From the NCBI GenBank assembly GCA_012799425.1, contig JAAZLF010000056.1:1-8346 (forward strand): a stretch of 8,346 nt of DNA, in the 5' to 3' direction. Every line of letters starts with the position of its first letter. Position 1 is the first letter of the stretch. The position numbers and the translations under genes were made by a program. Below the pieces are notes generated by a model, which saw only the letters and a list, made by a program, of their open reading frames with translations, searched no databases and had not been told where the DNA came from. Source of the DNA: Actinomycetales bacterium (GTDB lineage: Bacteria; Actinomycetota; Actinomycetes; Actinomycetales; Dermabacteraceae). Positions 1 to 5,388 of this stretch are shown piece by piece.

Positions 1-53
1 CCGGCCGCTGACAGGCCCGCTGGCGGCTGGTCGGCCCGCGCGCCGCTGACCAT
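1..53 (-). CDS. Possible 5' end of a leftward gene, cut by the window edge
   Basis: On the minus strand an ATG at 53-51 opens a frame that stays open to the window edge (17 codons, starting MVSGARADQPPAGLSAA). An AGGAGG-like purine run lies just upstream, at about 56-62, but only 2 to 4 bases from the ATG, which is tighter than usual. If real, this gene would be transcribed divergently from the GH43 operon, a place where sugar regulators are often found. Nothing in the 17 residues identifies a family. On the plus strand, frames closing at 47-49 or 64-66 could equally be the tail of a rightward gene. Low confidence. Confidence 0.2.
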   Translation of the reverse strand, partial: MVSGARADQPPAGLSAA

Positions 54-81
54 CCCCTCCTGCTGACAGGACCGCCACCGA

Positions 82-236
82 GCCGTGACTTCGGCACGTT
101 GCCGTGCGCTGTGCCGTCACCTCGGTACGTCTCCGTGGGCCGTGCTGTGGTCTCAGTACGTCTCCGTGGGTCGAGCCGTGACTTCGGCACGTCTCCTTAC
201 GCCGAGTCGTGACTTCGGTACGGGATAGGCACCGCA
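82..236. repeat. 31-bp tandem repeat array, five units
   Basis: Five units start at 82, 113, 144, 175 and 206, all exactly 31 bases apart. Each begins with an 18-base core, gccgtgacttcggcacgt in units 1 and 4, with substitutions in the others (for example gccgtcacctcggtacgt at 113). The following 13 bases are less conserved: ctccgtgggccgt and ctccgtgggtcga in units 2 and 3, with unit 5 diverged after its core. The core carries short inverted ends (CGTG and CACG). A 31-bp period is close to three helical turns, so every core would face the same side of the DNA. The function is unknown; an array of protein-binding sites and a decaying minisatellite are both possible. Confidence 0.85.
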
Positions 237-254
237 TCGCGTACCGAACTCACG
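208..254. repeat. Inverted copy of the 31-bp core forming a 15-bp arm hairpin
   Basis: The core of the last tandem unit (208-222, cgtgacttcggtacg) is followed after 17 bases by its reverse complement (240-254, cgtaccgaactcacg), with 14 of 15 positions pairing. The array therefore ends in a long potential hairpin. This could be a terminator for a rightward transcript entering from the left, or a two-headed protein site. There is no T run after it. Confidence 0.7.
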
Positions 255-271
255 GATCACCGGTGGCAGAG

Positions 272-360
272 CGCCCCGGCACCGTTAGGGCACCCCGGCA
301 CCGTCAGGGCGCCCCGCCACCGTCGGGGCGCCCCAGCACCGTCGGGGCGCCCCGGCGCCA
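272..360. repeat. 19-bp GC-rich tandem repeat, about 4.7 units
   Basis: Units start at 272, 291, 310, 329 and 348 (the last is partial, 13 bases). Their form is cgccccggcaccgttaggg, with a consensus near cgccccRgcaccgtcgggg. Unit junctions create perfect ggggcgcccc palindromes at 325-334 and 344-353, so the array can fold into alternative GC hairpins. It begins 36 bases after the 31-bp array but shares no obvious sequence with it. No coding role is apparent. Confidence 0.8.
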
Positions 361-573
361 GAGGACAGGGGCACGGGAAGCCCCGCCAACCTGGCCAGCG
401 GCAGAACTGGGGAAGTGGGCCCGTTCCCTGCCAGGGGTCTCCCGGGCGCTGCCGCGCGGTGTGAGTCTGGTCCCATTCGGGCGCGGTGCGGTGACGCAGG
501 CTGCCCACCATCACTCCAGGTCATGCGGCATGTTCCCGCAAGGATCCGGTAGACAGAGCCGGCCGTCGACCGC

Positions 574-599
574 CATTTACATCGTTTACCGTTTTCGGT
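574..599 (+). promoter_or_regulatory. AT-rich patch, candidate promoter/operator of the GH43-LacY operon
   Basis: This is the only clearly AT-rich patch in the several hundred bases upstream of the operon. It contains the direct repeat TTTAC-N4-TTTAC (576-580 and 585-589) and the small hairpin ACCG-TTTT-CGGT (588-599). A TAGACA hexamer at 550-555 resembles a -35 box, but I cannot pair it with a convincing -10 box. The position, about 50 to 75 bases before the start codon, suits an operator. No regulator gene is visible to pair with it. Confidence 0.3.
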
Positions 600-601
600 G
601 T

Positions 602-626
602 GGCGGTCCCGACGATGTGGGCCGCC
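602..626 (+). promoter_or_regulatory. Leader stem-loop just upstream of the GH43 ribosome binding site
   Basis: GGCGG-t-CCC (602-610) pairs with GGG-CCGCC (619-626), giving eight base pairs with one bulged T and an eight-base loop (gacgatgt). The structure ends 12 bases before the Shine-Dalgarno sequence at 639-645. It could affect translation or mRNA stability, or be a chance GC-rich fold. No riboswitch family is recognised. Confidence 0.3.
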
Positions 627-649
627 GGCCTGAATGGTGAAGGAGTGGA

Positions 650-1675
650 ATGGCCCACCGAGACCTGATGACCAAGAACCCGCTGGTGCTCCAGCGCGCG
701 GATCCGTGCGTGCTCCGTGAGGGGAGCACGTACTACTTCACGGCGTCCCATCCGCTGTACGACCGGATCATCCTGCGCCGCGCCGACACCCTCGATGGCC
801 TCCAGGCCGCCGAGGAGGTCACGATCTGGCGCCGTCACGAGAGCGGGCCGCAGTCCCACCTGATCTGGGCGCCGGAGATCCACCGCGTCGGCGGAGCCTG
901 GTACATCTACTACGCCGCCGCACCGGACTCGACCGGCAGGGCCGATGCGCCGAGCACGAACGAGACCTTCAACCACCGCGTCTTCGTGCTCGAGAACACC
1001 GCACAGGACCCCTTCGAGGGGGAGTGGATCGAGCGCGGCCAGGTCGACACCGGCTGGGAGTCCTTCGCCCTCGACGCGACGAGCTTCGAGCTGGACGGGC
1101 AGCAGTACCTGGTGTGGGCCCAAGAGGACCTCGAGGTCATGGGCCATTCGAACCTGTACATCGCTCCGATGGAGAACCCCTGGACCCTCGCCGGCCCCGC
1201 GGTCGAGCTGACCCGGCCCGAGCACGAATGGGAGACCCGTGGCTTCTGGGTGAACGAGGGCCCCGCCGTCCTCGAGCACGAGGGAACGCTGTATCTGACC
1301 TACTCCGGCGCCGCCACCGGCATCGACTACGCCATGGGCGTGCTGACCGCGAACGTCGACGCGGACCCGCTGGACCCGGCCTCCTGGACCAAGAGCGAGA
1401 CCCCGGTCTTCGTCTCCGACGAATCGGTGGAGCGCTACGGCCCCGGCCACAACTCCTTCACGACCACCCCGGAGGGGGACGTCGTGCTGGTCTACCACGT
1501 GCGCACCTACACCGAGATCGAGGGCGACCCGCTGCGCGATCCCAACCGGCACGCCTGCGCCCAGATCCTGCCCTTCGGAGAGGACGGTCAGCCCCTCTGG
1601 GGCACCCCTGCCCCCGGCACCCGGCCCGCTCCGAGCGACCGCGAGATCCTCGCCCCGTCAGGAGAGAAGGCATGA
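650..1675 (+). CDS. Glycoside hydrolase family 43, probable cytoplasmic alpha-L-arabinofuranosidase/beta-xylosidase
   Basis: This 341-residue protein has the five-bladed propeller signature of GH43, inverting enzymes that release arabinose or xylose from plant hemicellulose fragments. Three acidic catalytic residues are visible: D18 in RADPCV (general base), D142 in LDATSF (pKa modulator) and E203 in VNEGPAV (general acid). WAPEIH at 73-78 lies in an early blade, and H267 in GPGHNSF suits the propeller-centre histidine that binds a metal ion in this family. There is no signal peptide or carbohydrate-binding module, so it should act in the cytosol on imported oligosaccharides. The ATG is set by GAAGGAG at 639-645, four bases upstream; the RADP motif near residue 18 is where family members usually begin. 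The stop overlaps the transporter start (ATGA), so the two are translationally coupled. The pattern recalls exo-1,5-alpha-L-arabinofuranosidases, but substrate cannot be settled from sequence alone. Confidence 0.9.
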   Translation: MAHRDLMTKNPLVLQRADPCVLREGSTYYFTASHPLYDRIILRRADTLDGLQAAEEVTIWRRHESGPQSHLIWAPEIHRVGGAWYIYYAAAPDSTGRADAPSTNETFNHRVFVLENTAQDPFEGEWIERGQVDTGWESFALDATSFELDGQQYLVWAQEDLEVMGHSNLYIAPMENPWTLAGPAVELTRPEHEWETRGFWVNEGPAVLEHEGTLYLTYSGAATGIDYAMGVLTANVDADPLDPASWTKSETPVFVSDESVERYGPGHNSFTTTPEGDVVLVYHVRTYTEIEGDPLRDPNRHACAQILPFGEDGQPLWGTPAPGTRPAPSDREILAPSGEKA

Positions 1676-2985
1676 GCCAGGCCGCACCTCGCCCCAGCCT
1701 GAAGAACCCCGCCTTCTGGAACTTCGGCGGCCTGTTCTTCTTCTACTTCGCCATCTGGCAGCTCGCCTTCACCTTCCTCAGCCGCTGGCTCGAGGTCGAG
1801 GCGGGGATGAGTCACGGCAACATCGGCCTGCTGAACTCGGTCATGGCGCTGACCGCGTTCTGCCTCCAGCCCGTCTACGGGTTCATCCAGGACAGGCTCG
1901 GTTTCCGCAAGCACCTGTTCGCCTTCGTGGTGCTCGTGGGTGCCCTGATGGGGCCGTTCTTCGCCTTCGTCTTCACGCCGCTGGTCGAGCTGAACCAGGT
2001 GCTGGGGGCCGTCGTCGGCGGTCTGTTCCTGTCGCTCACCCTGAACGCCGGTGTGGGCATCGTCGAGGCGTTCAACGAGCGCAACTCCCGCGCGAACGGC
2101 TTCGAGTACGGTCACGTGCGCCTGTTCGGCTCTGTCGCCGGCGCCATCGCCTCGTTGATCGGCGGCTTCATCTGGGCCTCGAACCCCAACAACATCTGGT
2201 GGGCCGGCACCTTCTCCGCGATCGTGCTCGGCGTGCTGCTGCTGGTGGCGCGCACGCCGAAGCCCGGTGACAGCGGGTACGACGCGGTCGCGGCCGACGC
2301 CGGGGGAGCGGAGACGGCTGCCGGCTCCGGCCGGCCGAAGGTCGACAAGCAGGTCGTGCTCGGCCTGCTGCGCAACCGCTCGTTCCTCGGGTTCATGGTG
2401 CTGATGTTCGGGGCGGCGGCGCTCTACGACGTGTTCGATCAGCAGTTCCCGAACTACTTCGCGCAGTTCGTGGGCGGCCGGATCGATCCGCAGGTGCTGT
2501 TCTCCCGCGTCGTGTTCGCGCAGATCCTGCTCGAGGCACTGGTGATGATCGCGATGCCGTTCCTCATCAACAAGATCGGGGCCAAGCGCGGGCTGCAGCT
2601 GTTCGCGCTGGTGCTCGTGGTGCGGGTGATCGGCTCCGCCTTCTTCACGCACACCTCGCTGCTGATCTTCTGGCGCCTGCTCGCCGCGGTCGAGATGCCG
2701 TTGATGCTGGTCTCGGTGATGAAGTACATCACCAGGATGTTCGATGTGCGGATCTCCGCCACGGCCTACATGATCGGTTTCAACATGTCGAAGCAGGTGG
2801 GGATCGTGATCTTCTCGTGGGTGTTCGGCACCGCCTACGACCTGATCGGCTTCAGCACCTCCTACGTGATCATGGGCGGCGTGGTGCTCATCGTGACCGT
2901 GCTGTCCGGGCTTCTCATGCAGGATGACCGTCGCTACGCGCTCGAGGACGGCGCGGTGAAGGCGTCCGAACCGGCGAGGGTCTGA
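1672..2985 (+). CDS. LacY-family (oligosaccharide:H+ symporter) MFS sugar transporter
   Basis: This 437-residue, 12-helix membrane protein imports a sugar with protons. It aligns by eye with E. coli LacY along its length: KNPAFWNFGG and FFFYF at the N-terminus, QPVYGFIQDRLGFRK (66-80), VEAFNER (131-137), FEYGHVRLFG (144-153), LYDVFDQQF (251-259) and MKYITRMFDVRISAT (350-364). LacY coupling and charge-pair residues are kept: E126 as E132, R144 as R150, D237 as D253, D240 as D256, R302 as R318, K319 as R335, E325 as E341 and K358 as K374. The galactoside-contact residues W151, E269 and H322 align with G157, I285 and A338, so a substrate other than lactose is likely. The start is the ATG in the ATGA overlap with the GH43 gene, with AGGAG at 1660-1664 seven bases upstream. 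Frames extending further upstream lie inside the GH43 gene and are rejected. The partner enzyme points to a pentose-containing oligosaccharide. Confidence 0.93.
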   Translation: MSQAAPRPSLKNPAFWNFGGLFFFYFAIWQLAFTFLSRWLEVEAGMSHGNIGLLNSVMALTAFCLQPVYGFIQDRLGFRKHLFAFVVLVGALMGPFFAFVFTPLVELNQVLGAVVGGLFLSLTLNAGVGIVEAFNERNSRANGFEYGHVRLFGSVAGAIASLIGGFIWASNPNNIWWAGTFSAIVLGVLLLVARTPKPGDSGYDAVAADAGGAETAAGSGRPKVDKQVVLGLLRNRSFLGFMVLMFGAAALYDVFDQQFPNYFAQFVGGRIDPQVLFSRVVFAQILLEALVMIAMPFLINKIGAKRGLQLFALVLVVRVIGSAFFTHTSLLIFWRLLAAVEMPLMLVSVMKYITRMFDVRISATAYMIGFNMSKQVGIVIFSWVFGTAYDLIGFSTSYVIMGGVVLIVTVLSGLLMQDDRRYALEDGAVKASEPARV

Positions 2986-3050
2986 GACCCCTCCGCTCCG
3001 CGGCCCTTCCGCTCCGACCCGAGCGCGGCCCGCCCTCTCTCGGCCGAACC

Positions 3051-3121
3051 CGCCCATCGACTCGTGGGAAATGTCCCCGGACGCCACGCTCCGCGGTACT
3101 GAACCCACGAGTCGATGGGCG
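3051..3121. repeat. Perfect 18-bp inverted repeat with a 35-base centre; possible terminator or dispersed element
   Basis: The left arm 3051-3068 (cgcccatcgactcgtggg) is the exact reverse complement of 3104-3121, and the centre is 3069-3103. It lies 65 bases after the transporter stop, between convergent genes, so a bidirectional terminator is plausible, although the loop is long and no T run follows directly. The compact 71-base size and long perfect arms also fit a dispersed intergenic element. No flanking target-site duplication is visible. Confidence 0.75.
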
Positions 3122-3200
3122 CTTCGCGCGGTGGCGGCAATTTTGCGTCCGCACGACCGGTCTCCGCGTGTGCATCGGTCCTCTGCCGCGTAAAAGTTCG

Positions 3201-3360
3201 CGGGGGACGGGCGTGACGGGACGGGCGTGACGGGGCGGGCCCGCGGGACGGGCTCGCGGGTCGGGCGCGTGGGACGGGCGCGGTGGGCGGGGCGCTCCGG
3301 GTCGGGGTCGCGGTGGGTCGGGCGCGGCGTGGCGGGCAGAGTGCTCGCGGAGCGGGGCAG
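3201..3360 (-). promoter_or_regulatory. Strand-skewed G/C tract, candidate Rho-dependent terminator region for the leftward DUF779 transcript
   Basis: By my count the plus strand here has about 95 G and 41 C in 160 bases. A leftward transcript leaving the DUF779 gene would therefore be C-rich and relatively G-poor, the composition known for Rho-binding sites. The tract includes a 14-bp tandem duplication, gggacgggcgtgac at 3204-3217 and 3218-3231. It also has six runs of three or more G between 3202 and 3239, which could form a G-quadruplex on the plus strand. Function is inferred from composition and position only. Confidence 0.35.
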
Positions 3361-3387
3361 AGCGGTCGCGGAGTTCGCGTGCTCCCC

Positions 3388-3864
3388 TCACCCCTCGAGC
3401 ATCCGCGACCTGGTCAGGAACCTCTTCCCATCGGGCGTCTCGAGGCTGAAGCCGCCGCCGCGACCATCCACCAGGTCGATCGTGAGATGGGTGTGGCGCC
3501 AGTAGGCGAACTGCTCGCGGCTCATCCAGAAGTCCAGCGGGCTGGTGGTGCCGTCCGGCAGCGGCACCTCGACATGCCCCATCTTCACGTCTGCGTCCCC
3601 GGTGAGGAAGTCCCCCTCCGGGTAGCACATGGGGGAGGAGCCGTCGCAGCATCCCCCGGACTGGTGGAACATCAGCGGGCCGTTGCGGTCGATCAGGCGC
3701 TGGATCTGCGTGACCGCTGCAGCGGTGAAGGCGACGCGGGAGAAGTCCTCTCCCTCGACCGTCGGCTCCATCTCCAGGACGTCCTCGGCCTCGGTGGGTT
3801 CGGGCAGGCCCGGGGCCGGCGGCTGCCCGGGCTGCGGCGCGGGTGTGGTGGAGGTTCCGGTCAT
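3388..3864 (-). CDS. DUF779 domain-containing protein
   Basis: This 158-residue protein belongs to the DUF779 family, whose biochemical role is not established and which is often encoded beside aldehyde dehydrogenase genes. The conserved core runs from about residue 43 to the end. It includes FHQSGGCCDGSSPMCYP (66-82), with H67, C72, C73 and C80 as a possible metal or redox site, and WRHTHLTIDLVDGRGGGFSLE (122-142), with H124 and H126. Residues 1-40 are Pro-, Thr- and Glu-rich, probably disordered and outside the domain. The ATG at 3864 is chosen because GAAGGGG lies six bases upstream; the frame stays open up to 3978, but that extension shows no family similarity. There is no signal peptide or membrane segment. 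It is divergent from an aldo/keto reductase, with 112 bases between the starts, and no aldehyde dehydrogenase occurs in the window. Confidence 0.9.
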   Translation of the reverse strand: MTGTSTTPAPQPGQPPAPGLPEPTEAEDVLEMEPTVEGEDFSRVAFTAAAVTQIQRLIDRNGPLMFHQSGGCCDGSSPMCYPEGDFLTGDADVKMGHVEVPLPDGTTSPLDFWMSREQFAYWRHTHLTIDLVDGRGGGFSLETPDGKRFLTRSRMLEG

Positions 3865-3976
3865 GGTCGTCCCCTTCCGAGAGCGTGCCGACGAGCGGCG
3901 AGACCACCGCACTGTGACATGGGCCACCAGGATAGACCCTGCGCTCCGGCCGACGGGCGGCCATAGGGTGAAGCCC
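3865..3976. promoter_or_regulatory. Divergent promoter region of the DUF779 and aldo/keto reductase genes
   Basis: The 112 bases between the two start codons must hold both promoters unless upstream genes are involved. On the minus strand TATCCT (3934-3929) is a fair -10 match, but without a good -35 box. TGTGA-N6-CCACC at 3913-3928 has a perfect left half and a weak right half of a CRP/GlxR-type site. Neither is strong enough to claim regulation. Confidence 0.35.
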
Positions 3977-4981
3977 ATGGAACATCGTCACCTCGGCCGC
4001 TCGGGCCTCAAGATCAGCGAGATCATCTACGGCAACTGGCTCACCCACGCCTCCCAGGTCGAGGACGACCGTGCTCGCGCCTGCGTGCGCGCCGCGCTGG
4101 ACGCCGGCATCTCGACCTTCGACACCGCCGACACCTACGCCAACACCGCCGCCGAGGTCGTGCTCGGCGAGGCTCTCAAGGGCGAGCGGCGCGAATCGCT
4201 CGAGATCCTCACCAAGGTCTACTTCCCCACCGGACCGAAGGGTCACAACGACACCGGCCTGTCCCGCAAGCACATCCGCGAGTCGATCGACGCCTCGCTG
4301 CGCCGCCTGCAGACCGACTATGTCGACCTCTACCAGGCCCACCGCTATGACGACGCGACCCCGCTCGAGGAGACCATGCAGGCCTTCGCCGACGTGGTCC
4401 ACTCCGGCAAGGCGCTGTACATCGGGGTCTCCGAGTGGAACGCCGACCAGCTCCGTGCCGGCCACCAGCTGGCCCGTGAGCTGGGCATCCAGCTGATCTC
4501 CAATCAGCCCCAGTATTCGATGCTGTGGCGCGTGATCGAGGAGCGCGTGGTGCCCGCCTCGCGCGAGCTCGGCATCTCCCAGATCGTGTGGTCCCCGGTC
4601 GCGCAGGGCATCCTCACCGGCAAGTACAAGCCCGGCACCCCCGCCCCCGAGGGCTCCCGCGCCCGGGATGAGAAGGGCGGCGCGGACATGATCAAGCGCT
4701 TCCTGGACGATCCGGTGCTCGAGGCGGTCCAGGGCCTCGAGCCGATCGCCGAGGAGCTCAGCCTGTCCATGGCGCAGCTGGCCGTGGCCTGGGTGCTCAG
4801 CAACGACAACGTCGCCGGTGCGATCATCGGCGCCTCGCGTCCCGAGCAGATCACCGAGAACGTCAAGGCCGCCGGCGTCACGCTCGACGCGGACGTGAAG
4901 GCCCGCATCGACGAGGTGCTCGGCGACATCCCCGAGACCGATCCGGCCCTGACCGTCTCCCCGGCGCAGCGCCTGAGCTGA
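3977..4981 (+). CDS. Aldo/keto reductase, NADPH-dependent oxidoreductase
   Basis: This 334-residue TIM-barrel enzyme is near the usual family length and is predicted to be cytosolic. The catalytic tetrad is complete: D49 and Y54 in FDTADTY, K80 in LTKVYFP and H122 in YQAHRYD. Other family landmarks are GVSEWN (150-155), SNQPQYSML (175-183), WSPVAQGILTGKY (205-217) and the cofactor-phosphate loop IIGASRPEQITENV (283-296), which favours NADP(H). It resembles the group that includes the potassium-channel beta-subunit reductases. The active-site histidine that is Asn in those subunits is His here, so reductase activity on aldehydes or ketones is expected; the substrate is unknown. The ATG follows AGGGTG (3965-3970) by six bases. 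A GTG three codons upstream is an alternative, and a longer frame from 3629 overlaps DUF779 and is rejected. Confidence 0.92.
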   Translation: MEHRHLGRSGLKISEIIYGNWLTHASQVEDDRARACVRAALDAGISTFDTADTYANTAAEVVLGEALKGERRESLEILTKVYFPTGPKGHNDTGLSRKHIRESIDASLRRLQTDYVDLYQAHRYDDATPLEETMQAFADVVHSGKALYIGVSEWNADQLRAGHQLARELGIQLISNQPQYSMLWRVIEERVVPASRELGISQIVWSPVAQGILTGKYKPGTPAPEGSRARDEKGGADMIKRFLDDPVLEAVQGLEPIAEELSLSMAQLAVAWVLSNDNVAGAIIGASRPEQITENVKAAGVTLDADVKARIDEVLGDIPETDPALTVSPAQRLS

Positions 4982-4986
4982 CGCGG

Positions 4987-5013
4987 GCAGCGGCTGCAGC
5001 GGCTGCGTCTTTT
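4987..5013 (+). terminator. Possible weak terminator after the aldo/keto reductase
   Basis: GCAGC (4987-4991) can pair with GCTGC (5002-5006) around a CTGCAG-containing loop. A short T-rich run, TCTTTT, follows at 5008-5013, starting 27 bases after the stop codon. The stem is short and alternative pairings exist, so this is only a candidate; the stronger hairpin at 5235-5275 may be the working terminator. Confidence 0.35.
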
Positions 5014-5130
5014 GCGGCCGTTTCGCGGCGGCCCTCGCCCGGGCATGGTCAGGTACGGGCGTGTGGGCGACATGTACGGCGATATCGGCATAGTCATCGC
5101 CCTGGCGCCTGCACTCGACCATGAGTCTGC

Positions 5131-5225
5131 CGAGCCGAGCCGAGCCGAGCAGAGCCGAGCCGAGCAGAGCAGAGCAGAGCAGAGCCGAGCTGAGCAGAGC
5201 CGAGCCGAGCTGGGCTGAGCGGAGC
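5131..5225. repeat. Pentanucleotide tandem repeat (NGAGC)19
   Basis: Nineteen consecutive five-base units run from 5131 to 5225. They are cgagc, agagc, tgagc or ggagc, with a single tgggc at 5211-5215. The array lies between convergent genes, about 150 bases after the reductase stop and ten bases before a perfect hairpin. The first base of each unit varies in a patterned way (four cgagc, then mixed, then four agagc in a row), as expected from slippage and segmental duplication. Pentamer arrays keep several frames open on both strands, which explains long spurious ORFs here. No coding role is supported. Confidence 0.9.
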
Positions 5226-5234
5226 AGCGCACGG

Positions 5235-5275
5235 CCGAGGGGCCGGTCCGTCACGAAGACGGACCGGCCCCTCGG
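5235..5275. terminator. Perfect 18-bp stem-loop, probable bidirectional terminator
   Basis: The arm ccgaggggccggtccgtc (5235-5252) is the exact reverse complement of 5258-5275, with the five-base loop acgaa; a G.T pair and a G-C pair extend it by two. It lies between the rightward aldo/keto reductase and the leftward AGCS symporter, where an intrinsic terminator serving both is expected. There is no T tract, which is common among actinobacterial terminators. Confidence 0.75.
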
Positions 5276-5343
5276 TCATGCGTGCGCTGTGCCGGATTCA
5301 GGGTCGGCGACGACCTCAGCGCCGGTGACGCGCTCGGCGGGGG

Positions 5344-5364
5344 ACGGGACGGCCCTTCGTCCGT
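5344..5364 (-). terminator. Small hairpin downstream of the AGCS symporter stop
   Basis: ACGGGACG (5344-5351) pairs with CGTCCGT (5358-5364) with one bulged G and the six-base loop gccctt. It lies 25 bases beyond the symporter stop in the leftward direction, so it could be a first terminator before the larger hairpin at 5235-5275. The stem is modest and GC-rich folds are common in this DNA. Confidence 0.3.
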
Positions 5365-5388
5365 GATGGCGGTTGTGCCGGGGAGGGG

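Larger units (their letters stand above)
54..649. other. Repeat-rich intergenic region upstream of the GH43 operon
   Basis: I see no supported gene in this stretch of nearly 600 bases. It contains a 31-bp tandem array (82-236) with an inverted copy at 240-254, a 19-bp array (272-360), GC-rich sequence without clear signals (361-573), an AT-rich patch (574-599) and a leader hairpin (602-626). An open frame at 209-640 exists, but it runs through both repeat arrays, its translation is rich in Arg and Pro with no recognisable domain, and no good ribosome binding site precedes it. I treat it as non-coding. Confidence 0.6.
2986..3387. other. Intergenic region between convergent genes
   Basis: About 400 bases separate the transporter stop from the DUF779 stop, and I see no gene here. 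The region holds a perfect 18-bp inverted repeat (3051-3121), a small AT-containing stretch near 3137-3146, and a low-complexity tract that is G-rich on the plus strand (3201-3360). Both neighbours point inward, so transcription termination is the expected job. Confidence 0.65.

Noticed and set aside
82..236. CRISPR-like periodic repeat
   Set aside because: The 31-base period includes repeat and linker together, the linkers resemble each other rather than being unique spacers, and no cas gene is present.
209..640. Rightward open frame of 143 codons
   Set aside because: It crosses both tandem arrays, encodes Arg/Pro-rich low-complexity sequence, and has no good ribosome binding site or recognisable domain.
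521..1552. Leftward open frame of 343 codons
   Set aside because: It is antisense to the GH43 gene, whose catalytic motifs and codon pattern fix the true frame. Long antisense frames are typical of very GC-rich DNA.
1588..3108. Leftward open frame of 506 codons
   Set aside because: It lies antisense to the LacY-type transporter, and its His/Glu/Asp/Arg-rich translation is the mirror of hydrophobic codons.
3051..3121. Insertion sequence or complete MITE
   Set aside because: No transposase and no target-site duplication are visible; only the inverted repeat itself is supported, so it is listed as a repeat.
3629..3976. Upstream extension of the aldo/keto reductase
   Set aside because: It overlaps the DUF779 coding region in antisense, and the family start MEHRHLGRSGL is at 3977 with a fitting ribosome binding site.
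2915..5254. Leftward open frame of 779 codons
   Set aside because: It spans the pentanucleotide array, runs antisense to the reductase and out of frame through DUF779. Stop-free repeats keep it open; no domain is seen.
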